Counted from the stretch's first letter, positions 44,172-53,153 are shown. The stretch: 64,000 nt of DNA from JAUVPB01 sp965223695 (GCA_965223695.1 CBDCXJ010000041.1:13759-77758), one strand, 5' to 3'. Made by a program: numbers and translations. The notes: a model not told the origin generated them from the letters alone.

Positions 44172-45257
44172 TCATCCGGCTCCGGCGATCTCCTCCACAG
44201 GCAGGTAATCGAGGTCGTAGCCGAAGTACCTGGGGCCCACGACCTCGAGGCCCTCAGGGCTGCGCCAGCGCGCGTCGCACGGGGCGCCGACAACCATGAC
44301 GCGGAAGCCGTACCGGATCTCCTCGGTCGTCACCGGGAGGCCGCTCTCGGCGTCGAGCACGATGATCAGATCGGGCGTGGTCGCGAGCACGTCACCGTCT
44401 CGCGTTGCGATCAGATGCTCGTTCTGAAACTCGATCTTCAGCGTCGCGCCCCGGTCTGACCCCGTCCCCTCGAGCCGGCAGTCGCCGCGGGCGAATCCCG
44501 CCTGCGTGCGCCGCTTCACGTCGACGACCTTCCCTTCGAACAGACGGAACCCGCGAAGCGTCGAGACAACAACGTCGATCGGATCCTCGTGCTCGCGCCG
44601 AGCAGACTCGATCGCCTCCCCCAGAGTCTGGGCGAGCTGAAGCGTGCCCGCGATCATCGCCTCTCCGACCTGAGCGCCCGTGAGGGCGTAGAGGGCAATC
44701 ATCGACGAGCAGCCCATGTCGACCGTGACCGATCGCGCGAAGCGCTCGGTCCAGTGGTTGTCGATCGCCTCGAGAACTGCCGCGTTCCCTTTCTCGTCGG
44801 CGATTGCCATCGGGCAGGCTGCGATGCCGTAGAGGGTCGGGAGGCACATCTGGAGCTCGGGGAAGGCCCGGCCCATCAGGTCCGCGTCGACGAGCGGGAT
44901 GTCGAGTGCTGCGGCCACGACGAACGGAATCGTCGAGTTGAGGCCTCCGGCCTCGATGCTCGTCGTGTGGGTGATCGGACTGTCGAGATATTCCTGGAGC
45001 GCACGAAATGCCCGCAGGCTCTCCTCGCCGTGCGGAATCTTCTCGACCATCACCGTCGGCGCGCCCATCATCGCCGAGGGGACGACGAGATCGTCGTCCT
45101 CGAGCTCTTCGACACCGACGAGACGCACGGGCCCGTGCTCGCGGATCGCCTGCTGGGCCATCAGCTTGCCGATGTATGGATCGCCGCCACCGCCCGTGCC
45201 GAGGACCGCCGCCCCGATTGCAAGGTGCTCGAGCTCGTGCTCTCCGATCAGTCTCAT
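44172..45257 (-). CDS. DUF917 family protein
   Basis: A 361-residue DUF917 protein. The typical N-terminus LEHLAIGAAVLGTGGGGDPY is present, followed by DLVVPSAMMGAPTVMVEKIP, with IPLVDADLMGRAFPELQMCL in the middle. DUF917 proteins commonly sit beside HyuA-like genes, as here, where its start overlaps the HyuA stop by 4 bases. The function is unproven; partnership in an ATP-dependent hydantoinase-type reaction is the usual guess. It converges with fhs across 38 bases. Confidence 0.92.
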   Translation of the reverse strand: MRLIGEHELEHLAIGAAVLGTGGGGDPYIGKLMAQQAIREHGPVRLVGVEELEDDDLVVPSAMMGAPTVMVEKIPHGEESLRAFRALQEYLDSPITHTTSIEAGGLNSTIPFVVAAALDIPLVDADLMGRAFPELQMCLPTLYGIAACPMAIADEKGNAAVLEAIDNHWTERFARSVTVDMGCSSMIALYALTGAQVGEAMIAGTLQLAQTLGEAIESARREHEDPIDVVVSTLRGFRLFEGKVVDVKRRTQAGFARGDCRLEGTGSDRGATLKIEFQNEHLIATRDGDVLATTPDLIIVLDAESGLPVTTEEIRYGFRVMVVGAPCDARWRSPEGLEVVGPRYFGYDLDYLPVEEIAGAG

Positions 45258-46798
45258 GTCAGTGCGAGATCCCCGACGGCCTTCACCCTGATACGAACCG
45301 CGTTGCTCGGCAAGTAGGCGAGCGGTACCTCTTCGATATCGACGACCTCGACCGTCGATGCCGTCGCACCGGCGCCGACCGCCCGGTCGACGGCCTCTCC
45401 ACGCGCTTCATCGATGACCTCGTCTCGCTTCCCCTCTTCCATCGAGAAGACCCTGTCGACCTCCCCGCCGATCTGGCCGATCGCGGCGCCCACGGCATTC
45501 GCCACCGAGAAGTGGTCGGGGCGGAGGAGCTCAGAGACACCGGGCATGGCGTCGCCGACGAGGATGCTGCCCCCGCCGACCGCGACAACGGGAAGGGGCT
45601 CGCTGCTCGTCTTCATTCGATCGACCGCGCCCGCGAGCTGATCGTTCATCGCCGCGAGCGCGGACGACGTCAGCTCGTCCGAGAGGTCAGAGACGCAGGC
45701 AGCGTCGCCGATCTGTGCGCGCCCAGCGGCGACGGCGACGTCCGTGGCGGTGAGCTCGCTGCCTCCGAATACGCGCGCTCTGGTCGCCAGCTCGTACCCG
45801 ACCGAGTCGGGGCCGATCGTGAGCTCCGGCTCGGTTCGGACGTGGCTCCCACCGCCGAGCCCGATCGACAGCACGTCTGGCATGCGGAAGTTGGTGCGCA
45901 CGCCTCCGACCTCGACTCCGAGCGACGCCTCCCGCGGGAATCCGCCCTTCAGCACGCCGATGTCAGAGGTCGTGCCGCCGACGTCGATGACGGCACAGTC
46001 CTCGACACCAGAGAGCAGCGCCGCGCCGCGCATCGAGTTCGTGGGTCCCGAGGCGAAGGTCGCGACGGGATAGCGCCGCGTGTATTCCATGCTCATCAGC
46101 GTGCCGTCGTTCTGGCTCACGTAGACCGGCGCGTCGATCGCAAGCTCGCCGACCGCCGTCGCGAACCCGTCGACGATTCGGTCGGCCAGGTCGCGAAGGC
46201 AAGCGTTCATGATCGTCGCGTTCTCGCGCTCGAGTAGTCCGACGCGGCCGATCTCGTGCGAAAGACTGAGCGCGATGCCGGGGAGCTCATCCTGGATGAT
46301 CGCGGCCGCCTCGAGCTCGAACTCATCATTGACGGGCGAGAAGACGGACGAGATGGCGACCGAGCGGATGCCGCGAGCCTCGATGTCGCTCGCGGCCCGC
46401 TTGAGCTCGTCGTGGTCGAGCGGAGATATGGGCCTACCGTCGAACTCATGCCCACCGTGGCACAGGTAGGCCTGCCCGCCAACAGCCGACCTCAGACGCT
46501 CGGGCCAGTCGACGAGTGGTGGAAGTGCCTGCGTGGCCGGCAGCCCGAGCCGGACTGTCGCCGTGGGCATCAACCGCCTCGCCTCGACCACCGCGTTGGT
46601 GAAGTGCGTCGTACCGATCATCACACCGCGAACCTGAGACGCCTCGATGTTGCTCTGCTCGACAAGCGTCTTCAGCGCGGTCGCGATACCGCTCGTGACG
46701 TCGGCGGTCGTGGTCGTCTTCACCTCGCCCAGGACCAGCGCGCCGTCCATCACGACGGCGTCGGTGTTCGTGCCGCCAACATCGATGCCGATACGCAT
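45254..46798 (-). CDS. HyuA-like protein (short form, DUF917 partner)
   Basis: A 514-residue HyuA-like protein, shorter than the three others in the window (683-690 where complete). It begins RIGIDVGGTNTDAVVMDG, with Asn in place of the usual Phe after GGT. VMIGTTHFTNAVVEARRL, VIDVGGTTSDIGVLKGG and SIGLGGGSHVRTEPELTIGP follow. It ends after the ASKHA domains, without the C-terminal domain of the long forms. The pair with DUF917 replaces the usual HyuB. It diverges from the PhyH gene over about 100 bases. Confidence 0.92.
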   Translation of the reverse strand: MRIGIDVGGTNTDAVVMDGALVLGEVKTTTTADVTSGIATALKTLVEQSNIEASQVRGVMIGTTHFTNAVVEARRLMPTATVRLGLPATQALPPLVDWPERLRSAVGGQAYLCHGGHEFDGRPISPLDHDELKRAASDIEARGIRSVAISSVFSPVNDEFELEAAAIIQDELPGIALSLSHEIGRVGLLERENATIMNACLRDLADRIVDGFATAVGELAIDAPVYVSQNDGTLMSMEYTRRYPVATFASGPTNSMRGAALLSGVEDCAVIDVGGTTSDIGVLKGGFPREASLGVEVGGVRTNFRMPDVLSIGLGGGSHVRTEPELTIGPDSVGYELATRARVFGGSELTATDVAVAAGRAQIGDAACVSDLSDELTSSALAAMNDQLAGAVDRMKTSSEPLPVVAVGGGSILVGDAMPGVSELLRPDHFSVANAVGAAIGQIGGEVDRVFSMEEGKRDEVIDEARGEAVDRAVGAGATASTVEVVDIEEVPLAYLPSNAVRIRVKAVGDLALT

Positions 46799-46900
46799 GG
46801 CCGGGCAGCAATATCAGGTGGCGCCGCGTGCGGGCATGCGGGCCGGCCGGACTAACCAACGTCCCGGCAACCGGTTCCACTGCGGAGGTAAGTTTGTTGC

Positions 46901-47713
46901 ATGCGGCTGAGCGATCAGCAACGCGCCGAGTTCGAGGAGAACGGATTTCTGATCTTCCCCGAGCTGCTCTCTCGGGACGAGGTCGAGGTCCTTCGCACCG
47001 AGATCGAGCGGCTCAGCGCGATCGAGACGGACCACATCGTGCGCGAGAGAACGGGTGCCGTTCGCACGATATTTCGAGTGCACGAGGAGGACGGGCCGAC
47101 CCGATCTGAGCCATTCAGGATGCTCGCGCGGAGCGCACGCGTGCTCGGACCCGCGACGCAGGCTCTTGACGAGGACGACCTCTACATCTACCACTCGAAG
47201 GTGAATACGAAGGAAGCGATCGAAGGCACCGTCTGGCTCTGGCACCAGGACTATGGCTACTGGTACTGGGACGGCGTGCCCACGGCCAATCTCGCCACGT
47301 TCACGGTCGTTCTCGACGAGGCCACCGAGATGAACGGTTGCGTATACATCGTTCCCACCTCGCACAAGCTGGGGCGGTTGGAGCCCTACGCGGATGAGGA
47401 AACAACGGCCTACAAGCAGTGGACGATCGAACGCGAGCAGCTGATCGAGGTACTCAGCGACCTTCCCGAGCCGGTTCCGATCGCGGGACCGCCCGGCACG
47501 GCTGCCCTGTTCCACAGCAACGTCCTTCACGCATCGGGGCACAACCTCTCACCGAGAAACCGGTGGCAGATCTACTTCGTGTACAACCCGGTCGCGAATC
47601 GGCCGACTGACGTCGACGATCCGCGACCCGACTACGTTCGCTCGCGCAACTTCGCGCCCTTGCGAGTCGAGGACGATGCGGCGATCGTGCAACGGTCGGC
47701 CGCAGAAAGCTGA
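46901..47713 (+). CDS. Phytanoyl-CoA dioxygenase (PhyH)-family oxygenase
   Basis: A 270-residue Fe(II)/2-oxoglutarate oxygenase. The metal pair is His115-x-Asp117 in LWHQDYGYW. The distal His lies in FHSNVLHASGHN (His205 or His210), and Arg221 in NRWQIYFVY probably binds 2-oxoglutarate. A strong GGAGGTAAG (46884-46892) lies 8 bases before ATG 46901. The layout resembles ectoine hydroxylase and related small-molecule hydroxylases. It is divergent from the HyuA/DUF917 pair and may act on the same compound. Confidence 0.9.
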   Translation: MRLSDQQRAEFEENGFLIFPELLSRDEVEVLRTEIERLSAIETDHIVRERTGAVRTIFRVHEEDGPTRSEPFRMLARSARVLGPATQALDEDDLYIYHSKVNTKEAIEGTVWLWHQDYGYWYWDGVPTANLATFTVVLDEATEMNGCVYIVPTSHKLGRLEPYADEETTAYKQWTIEREQLIEVLSDLPEPVPIAGPPGTAALFHSNVLHASGHNLSPRNRWQIYFVYNPVANRPTDVDDPRPDYVRSRNFAPLRVEDDAAIVQRSAAES

Positions 47714-47717
47714 GCCT

Positions 47718-47738
47718 CGCCTGTGGAACTGTCAGGCG
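47718..47738. terminator. Hairpin between convergent genes
   Basis: CGCCTG (47718-47723), 9-base loop, CAGGCG (47733-47738), overlapping the molybdo-enzyme stop. It could serve both genes; no T tract is seen. Confidence 0.4.
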
Positions 47739-49783
47739 CGTGCCACTTCAACCATCGCTCCGAAGTGGGCCTGACCCACTGAAAAGCGGAACAGCTCGAG
47801 TGCGGTCTCCGGCAGCACCGGCGCGCCGGATGTGACCCGGTTCAGGCCAACAGTACCGTCACGAATCCAGACCACTCCTGCATTGATCCGATCGGTGACA
47901 TGCGCCCGGGCCTCGAATGAGCCGCGCTCGTTGTACACGCGGACGGGGACGCCGTCAGAGAGGTTCCGAAATTGGGCGTCATCGGGTGATACCCAGAGCT
48001 CGGGTCCTGGATCGCGCTCTACCAACAGCGGCAGCGCCCGCCCGTTGTCGTAGAACGAATGGAACTGCGTCAGGGTTCGCCCCTGGCAGAGCGCCAACGG
48101 ATAGTCAGCCTGCGTTCCCGCGTCCGCCGGGGCCTTCGCGTCGTGGACAGGAAGGGGCGGCAACCCGGCCTCGCGAGCTCGTTCGGAATGGAACTCGATC
48201 TTTCCCGACGGCGTGTCGAACGCATGGGTCGGATAGGCGGTGTGCGAGATCTCCAGGGCTGCCCTACCGTCGTTTCCTCGCAACGACGCAACCGTTACAT
48301 GGCCCGTAGCGGGATGATCGAGGACGGAATCGAGCAGGGCCTCCTGCGACTCCCAGGGATAGAAGTCATCGACCGCGAGCCGGTCGGCGAGGCCCTTCAA
48401 GATCTCCTGCAGCGGCCGTGCGTCGCCGGCCGGCTCCAGAACTCTGTCCATCAGGTAGATGTGCGTGTGCGTTGCCTTGCAGCCGATGTCCTCGAGCCAC
48501 GCCGTGCCCGGGAGCACGACGTCGGCGAATCGCCTCGTTGTCTCGTTCATGAACAGGTCATGGCAGACCACCAGATCGAGCTTGTCGAGGGCAGCCGCAT
48601 GGCTCTCGGCCTCGGAGAACGACGACACCATGTTTGAGCCGAACATCAACAGCACCCGTACCCGGCCGTCTGTGAGAGAGGCCGTGATGTCGGACATCTG
48701 GTTGGCCAAGTAGTGCCCGGGAAGGCGCTCGTCACTGGCCGTTATGTTCGCGAAGCCTGCGCCGTGCGCGACGCTGCCGTGACGGGGACCCAGCCCGCCC
48801 CCGGCGGTCCCGTAGCTACCGATCAGTGCCGGGAGGCACGAAATCGCACGCGCGGCCTGCCAGCTGTTGTCGCCCTTGTGAATGGAGCTCCCGCCGAGGA
48901 CGATCATCGCGGGCTTGGTGGCGGCATACGATCGGGCGAAATCGACGATGCGATCAGCGTCTATCCCAGTCTCCTTTGCTGCCCAGTCCGGTCCCAACGG
49001 CTGGACGTGCGACGAGAGCTCCTCGAAGCCGATCGTGTGCTTCGACACGAATTCGCTGTCGATTAGCTGTTCGCCGATGATCACGTGCATCACGGCGAGA
49101 GCCAGGGCCGCGTCAGCGCCTGGGCGGATTAGCATGACCTCGTCCGACTGAGCCGCAGCTTCTGTGCGCCGGACGTCGATCGTGACGACTCTTGCCCCGC
49201 GCCTTTTCGCAGCGATCAGATGTCGTGACGTATTCGGCTGGCTCGCCAGATTGGCCCCCCACATCACGATGAGCTCGGAGTGGGCGGCCATGTCCTCCTT
49301 GGTGTTGGTCTCGAGGGCCCCAGTGAGGCCAAGGCCGAATCCGCCGAGACCCCAGCAAATCATCGCGGCGTCCCAGCACTGGCAGCCGTAGAGATTGGCG
49401 AAGCGTGTCAGCAGCTGGCCGCCCGAGAAGACCCCGTAGTTGTTGGCGAGGTTGCCGTGGCCTTGCCACAGAGCAGTCGCTTCGCGACCGGCGTCATCAC
49501 ACCGCGCGGCGACGAGATCCAGCGCTTCATCCCAGCCTGCTTCCCGCCACGCGTCTTCGCTGCGGCGTTCGCGGATCATCGGCGTGAGGAGGCGATGCGG
49601 ATTGTCCAGGATCTGGCGCGATGCCTGGCCACGCACGCAGAGGAATCCCTGGCTGTCCGGGTTGTCTGGGTCGCCCTTGACGCTCAGAAGCCGTCCATCC
49701 TGCACATCGACGCGCATGCCGCACTGCGTCGGGTGACAGTTCATCGGACACATCGTGGATGTGGTCTGGACTGTGCCGCTCAT
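47732..49783 (-). CDS. Molybdopterin oxidoreductase (formate dehydrogenase/DMSO reductase superfamily)
   Basis: A 683-residue molybdenum enzyme. The N-terminal 4Fe-4S site reads CPMNCHPTQC, closing with FLCVRG. The Mo-bis-MGD domains follow, with the SELIVMWGANLASQPNTSRH segment. The C-terminal dinucleotide-binding domain shows FDTPSGKIEFHSERA and NRVTSGAP. The residue coordinating Mo is not certain; a Cys-rich stretch NLYGCQCWDAAMICWGLGG lies where it is expected. No Tat signal is visible, so it is probably cytoplasmic. No electron-transfer partner is encoded next to it. Confidence 0.9.
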   Translation of the reverse strand: MSGTVQTTSTMCPMNCHPTQCGMRVDVQDGRLLSVKGDPDNPDSQGFLCVRGQASRQILDNPHRLLTPMIRERRSEDAWREAGWDEALDLVAARCDDAGREATALWQGHGNLANNYGVFSGGQLLTRFANLYGCQCWDAAMICWGLGGFGLGLTGALETNTKEDMAAHSELIVMWGANLASQPNTSRHLIAAKRRGARVVTIDVRRTEAAAQSDEVMLIRPGADAALALAVMHVIIGEQLIDSEFVSKHTIGFEELSSHVQPLGPDWAAKETGIDADRIVDFARSYAATKPAMIVLGGSSIHKGDNSWQAARAISCLPALIGSYGTAGGGLGPRHGSVAHGAGFANITASDERLPGHYLANQMSDITASLTDGRVRVLLMFGSNMVSSFSEAESHAAALDKLDLVVCHDLFMNETTRRFADVVLPGTAWLEDIGCKATHTHIYLMDRVLEPAGDARPLQEILKGLADRLAVDDFYPWESQEALLDSVLDHPATGHVTVASLRGNDGRAALEISHTAYPTHAFDTPSGKIEFHSERAREAGLPPLPVHDAKAPADAGTQADYPLALCQGRTLTQFHSFYDNGRALPLLVERDPGPELWVSPDDAQFRNLSDGVPVRVYNERGSFEARAHVTDRINAGVVWIRDGTVGLNRVTSGAPVLPETALELFRFSVGQAHFGAMVEVARA

Positions 49784-49814
49784 CGAGGCATCCTTCGCGC
49801 TGCTGTCTTCCGAC

Positions 49815-49843
49815 AGGGAGCGTACCGGGCTCGAAACGGGTGA
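49815..49843 (-). other. tRNA-Ala 3'-end-like scrap
   Basis: Nineteen bases (49815-49833) match the T-arm/acceptor end of the tRNA-Ala gene at 63437-63509 exactly, and about ten more match with one inserted base. No anticodon or D arm is present. It may be an old integration scar between the molybdo-enzyme and arsM genes. Confidence 0.6.
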
Positions 49844-49873
49844 CCCCGACGCTGCCCCGCCGAGCGGGCGCGC

Positions 49874-50647
49874 CTAAGCGCGGGTTGGCTTGCGCGCTCT
49901 GATGATCGCGGAGCCGGCGAACTCGTGGACGCGGTGCGTCTCGACGATCTCGATCTCGGTAAGACCTGCATTGGCGAGCGCCGTCGCGAACTCCTGCCGG
50001 GTGAGGGCGCCGGCGATGCAGCCCGTCCATTGCTGCATGTCCTGCCGTGTTGCCTCGTCCATGTTCTCGTCGGCGATCACGTCGCTGACGGCGAAGCGTC
50101 CGCCGGGTCGAAGCACGCGGGCGGCTTCGCCCAGGACTGCGTCTTTGTCGGCCGAGAGGTTGATGACGCAGTTCGAGATGACGACGTCGACGGTTTCGTC
50201 AGCCAGCGGGATCTCCTCAATGTGACCCTTGAGCCACTCGACATTGTCGATCCCTGCCTTGTCGGCGTTCTCACGCGCGAGATCGAGCATCTCGTCGGTC
50301 ATGTCGAGGCCATACACCTTGCCGGTCGGACCGACGCGGCCGGCCGAGAGAAGGGCGTCGGCACCGCCTCCAGAGCCGAGGTCGAGCACCACTTCTCCGT
50401 CGTGGAGCTCGGCCACCGCGGTCGGGTTGCCGCAGCCGAGTGATACTGCGAGCGCGGAGTCCGGCACGACGTCGCGAGCCTCATCGTCGTAGAGAGAGGA
50501 TCCGAAACCGGCCTTCGAATCCGGCTCGCAGCAGCTTTCCGACCCGCAGCAGTCGCTTTCCCCTGCCTTCTTCGCCGCGGCGGCGTAGCGGTCGCGGACT
50601 GCCTCGCGTGTCTTCTCCACGTCTTCGGGTGTTGTCACGTCAGCCAT
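49874..50647 (-). CDS. arsM: Arsenite S-adenosylmethionine methyltransferase
   Basis: A 257-residue ArsM. The SAM loop is VVLDLGSGGGADALL. The conserved arsenic-binding cysteines are Cys72 in SLGCGNP, Cys160 in VISNCVINLS and Cys210 in WTGCIAGAL. An extra pair of CC motifs (residues 33-34 and 39-40) lies near the N-terminus. ATG 50647 is chosen over an upstream ATG because it begins MADVTTPEDV, matching the family. It overlaps arsR by 13 bases. It methylates As(III) and so detoxifies it. Confidence 0.95.
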   Translation of the reverse strand: MADVTTPEDVEKTREAVRDRYAAAAKKAGESDCCGSESCCEPDSKAGFGSSLYDDEARDVVPDSALAVSLGCGNPTAVAELHDGEVVLDLGSGGGADALLSAGRVGPTGKVYGLDMTDEMLDLARENADKAGIDNVEWLKGHIEEIPLADETVDVVISNCVINLSADKDAVLGEAARVLRPGGRFAVSDVIADENMDEATRQDMQQWTGCIAGALTRQEFATALANAGLTEIEIVETHRVHEFAGSAIIRARKPTRA

Positions 50648-50988
50648 GATCGAAGCTCCTTCAGTGATTCGGGATTCACGTAGTAGTAGGCCCACAAGCC
50701 TCGGCGCTCGACCCCGACGATTCCCGCCTCTCGCAGCACCTTGAGGTGGTGCGAGATCGTCGGCTGCGAGAGGTCGAACAGCGGAGTCAGCTCGCAGACG
50801 CAGACCTTGCCGGCGTTGCTCCGCAAGACGTCCACGAGCTGTAGCCGAACAGGATCTCCGAGGGCCTTGGCGACCTGCGCCAACTGCACCGCGTCCTCGT
50901 CACCCACGTCGGGATAGGCGAGAGGCTCACAGCAAGGCTCACCTGCTGGTCGCTTCTGCTTTGGCACGAACTCTATATCGACAGCCAT
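50635..50988 (-). CDS. arsR: ArsR-family arsenic-responsive repressor
   Basis: A 117-residue ArsR/SmtB regulator. The winged helix is LGDPVRLQLVDVLRSNAG, then LFDLSQPTISHHLKVLREAG. The As(III) site is CVCEL (Cys63, Cys65), and a second Cys19-Cys20 pair may add a ligand. Its 3' end overlaps arsM by 13 bases, so repressor and enzyme are made together. The upstream region holds a candidate operator. No arsenite permease or reductase is encoded nearby, so the module is a minimal one. Confidence 0.93.
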   Translation of the reverse strand: MAVDIEFVPKQKRPAGEPCCEPLAYPDVGDEDAVQLAQVAKALGDPVRLQLVDVLRSNAGKVCVCELTPLFDLSQPTISHHLKVLREAGIVGVERRGLWAYYYVNPESLKELRSWLT

Positions 50989-51011
50989 CTATGCATCAAC
51001 GTAGCACACTA

Positions 51012-51034
51012 GATCGATAGACGTCGATATATGT
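51012..51034. promoter_or_regulatory. Candidate ArsR operator
   Basis: An AT-rich island in GC-rich DNA just upstream of arsR. It contains TCGAT at 51014-51018 and 51024-51028 around AGACG, followed by ATATATG. ArsR boxes are AT-rich imperfect palindromes in this position. Assignment is by location and composition only. Confidence 0.5.
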
Positions 51035-51074
51035 GAGACATCGGCCCAGGCTGGTCGCTCCGCCGCACGCGCGA

Positions 51075-52094
51075 CTACGCCACGGGAGCGCAGGCTCTGA
51101 TCGACTCCACGAACTGGGCCTTGGCCTCCTCACGCGATGTGGTGACACCCGGCGGCGTCCGCAGCGACAGCATCGGGAGCGTCACGCCGGCCATTCGGAA
51201 TTCCTCGATCTTGGCCCGGGCCTCCCCAGGCGTGCCGACGAGCCCGAACGCCTCGATGAGGCCGTCCGGCACCAGCGAGGCGGCTCGGTCGATCTCCCCG
51301 GCGGCATACGTTTCGCGCACGACCCCGACCTCGTCGCCAAACCCGGCCTCGGCCATGCGCGCGCGATAGCGCGGCAGCATGAAGATCTTGAAGGCGGCGC
51401 GATAGCGCATCCGCTCCCTGGCGAGCTCACCGTCGTCCGAGACGTAGGTCGGGATCATCTGTGCAAGATCGACGTCGCCGGGCTCGCGCCCGGCCTCGAC
51501 CGCGCCCCGGTCGACGCAATCGCGCGCGACGCTGGCGTTCTCGGTCGTGTGCCATGTCGACATGACCCCCTGGCCAATGCCGCCGGCGATCTGGAGCATC
51601 TTCGGTACCACGGCTGCGACGTAGATGGGTATCTCGCGTCGCAGTGGCTCGAACCACAGGTCGTAGAACTCGATGTCGAGTACCTCGCCCTTGTAGTCGC
51701 GTACGACTCCCTCGCGGATCAGCTCACGAGCGATGTCGACCGTCTCGCGCAGCCGTTGGATGGGCTCTTCATAGTGCCCGCCGTGCATGGGGCCCACCTG
51801 GGCCTTGTGGTCTGATCCGACTCCGAGGACGAAACGCCCTTCCGAGAAATGGTCGACGGTGCACGCGGCCATGCCGATAGTCGTGGGCGTGCGCACGAAC
51901 ACGCTCGTGATGCTCGTGCCCAGCAGGATGCGCTCAGTGCTGAGGGCGGCGGCCGTCAGGATCGAGAACTGGTCGCCACACCGACCCTCGCACATCCACG
52001 CCGACTCGTACCCCAGGTCCTCGGCCAGCTCGATGCACTCCACGAGATCTGGCGGCGGCAGGTCACCGAGGAAGGCCACGCCCATCCGTTCCAT
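51075..52094 (-). CDS. LLM-class flavin/F420-dependent oxidoreductase
   Basis: A 339-residue luciferase-like monooxygenase-fold protein. I chose ATG 52094 (MERMGVAFLGDL), preceded by GGAGG; the frame continues upstream through the antisense of the next gene. It shows LVECIELAEDLGYESAWMCE, ILLGTSITSVFVRTPTTIG, and FSEGRFVLGVGSDHKAQVGP, typical of actinobacterial F420-dependent members. The end GLVGTPGEARAKIEEFRMAG is the usual substrate-loop region. It is divergent from the molybdenum hydroxylase operon. Confidence 0.9.
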   Translation of the reverse strand: MERMGVAFLGDLPPPDLVECIELAEDLGYESAWMCEGRCGDQFSILTAAALSTERILLGTSITSVFVRTPTTIGMAACTVDHFSEGRFVLGVGSDHKAQVGPMHGGHYEEPIQRLRETVDIARELIREGVVRDYKGEVLDIEFYDLWFEPLRREIPIYVAAVVPKMLQIAGGIGQGVMSTWHTTENASVARDCVDRGAVEAGREPGDVDLAQMIPTYVSDDGELARERMRYRAAFKIFMLPRYRARMAEAGFGDEVGVVRETYAAGEIDRAASLVPDGLIEAFGLVGTPGEARAKIEEFRMAGVTLPMLSLRTPPGVTTSREEAKAQFVESIRACAPVA

Positions 52095-52211
52095 CTGATC
52101 CTCCTCCGTTGCCGAGGCGGCGTCGTTCGCGAGGAGCGTACCGCGCTCGAACTTGGAAGAAGCCGAGGATCTAGACTGGCCCTCCAAGCGCGAGGCGAGG
52201 AGGACGGAACT

Positions 52212-53153
52212 GTGGGGCGCAACACGGACGCGGGCGAGCGAGAGCAGGTAGCCGCCGGCGGGCAGGCGCCGCCAGCAAAGAGAGCGTTCGTCAACGCCAC
52301 GCAGATCGAGCAGGCGACCGAGCTGCTCATCGAGCACGGTTCGGACGCATGCGTGCTCGCCGGCGGAACGGACATCATGGTTCAGTACCCGCGCGGGCAG
52401 ATCGCGCCGCGTCTGCTTCTCCACGTACGCGAGATCCCGGAACTCCAGGGACTCGCCGTCGATGACGAACGCACGAGGCTCGGCGCTCTCACGACCCACC
52501 GTGCGCTCGCAACGACTCCGGCGCTCGCGAACAGGCACGTCTCGCTCTGCGAAGCCGCGAGAACGGTCGGGGGTCGCCAGACACAGAACGTCGGAACAGT
52601 CGGCGGCAATGTCGTCAACGCGTCGCCCGCGGCAGACTTGCTGCCGCCGCTGCTGTGCTCCGACGCTCGTGTGACAATGCGAAGCGCACGCGGCCAGCGA
52701 ACGCTGGCTCTCGACGAGTTCCTCATCGGAAGAAAAGAGACCGCGCTCGAGGCGGACGAGCTCGTGACCGAGCTCGAGCTGGACGCGCCCGGACCACGCA
52801 CCGGTGACGTCTACCTGAAGGTGGGACGCCGCGGCGCGATGGAAGTCGCGCTGGCCGGGCTCGCGGCCCACGTTGAGTTCGACGAGTCCGGAGCCGTGGC
52901 CGACGCGCGCATCGCCGCCTGCGCCGTTGCGCCGACGGCGTTCCGGGCAACCGAAGCCGAGCAGGCGCTGCGCGGCAGGGCGCTCGAACCCGACGTCGTC
53001 GCCGAGGCCGGCCAGCTGCTGGCCAGGCGCGCGTCGCCAATCGATGACGTCCGAGCAACAGCTCGCTACCGGAAGCGTGTTCTTCCCCGCCTACTCGGGC
53101 GCGCGCTCGAGATCTGCCGCGAGCGAGCCACTCGAGCGCCGAGCAGCGCATGA
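52212..53153 (+). CDS. Molybdenum hydroxylase FAD subunit (CoxM/XdhB type)
   Basis: A 313-residue FAD-binding medium subunit. GTG 52212 follows a purine-rich GAGGAGGA; the frame stays open upstream but only as antisense. FAD motifs are CVLAGGTDIMVQ near the N-terminus and TVGGRQTQNVGTVGGNVVNA, with ASPAADLLPPLL after it. A C-terminal CO_deh_flav_C-like domain follows. Its stop overlaps the 2Fe-2S subunit start by 4 bases. It passes electrons from the molybdenum subunit to the acceptor. Confidence 0.92.
   Translation: MGRNTDAGEREQVAAGGQAPPAKRAFVNATQIEQATELLIEHGSDACVLAGGTDIMVQYPRGQIAPRLLLHVREIPELQGLAVDDERTRLGALTTHRALATTPALANRHVSLCEAARTVGGRQTQNVGTVGGNVVNASPAADLLPPLLCSDARVTMRSARGQRTLALDEFLIGRKETALEADELVTELELDAPGPRTGDVYLKVGRRGAMEVALAGLAAHVEFDESGAVADARIAACAVAPTAFRATEAEQALRGRALEPDVVAEAGQLLARRASPIDDVRATARYRKRVLPRLLGRALEICRERATRAPSSA

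Noticed and set aside
44151..44173. Hairpin GACCGG...CCGGTC between fhs and the DUF917 gene as a terminator
   Set aside because: A 6-bp stem with an 11-base loop in GC-rich DNA is expected by chance; too weak to list.
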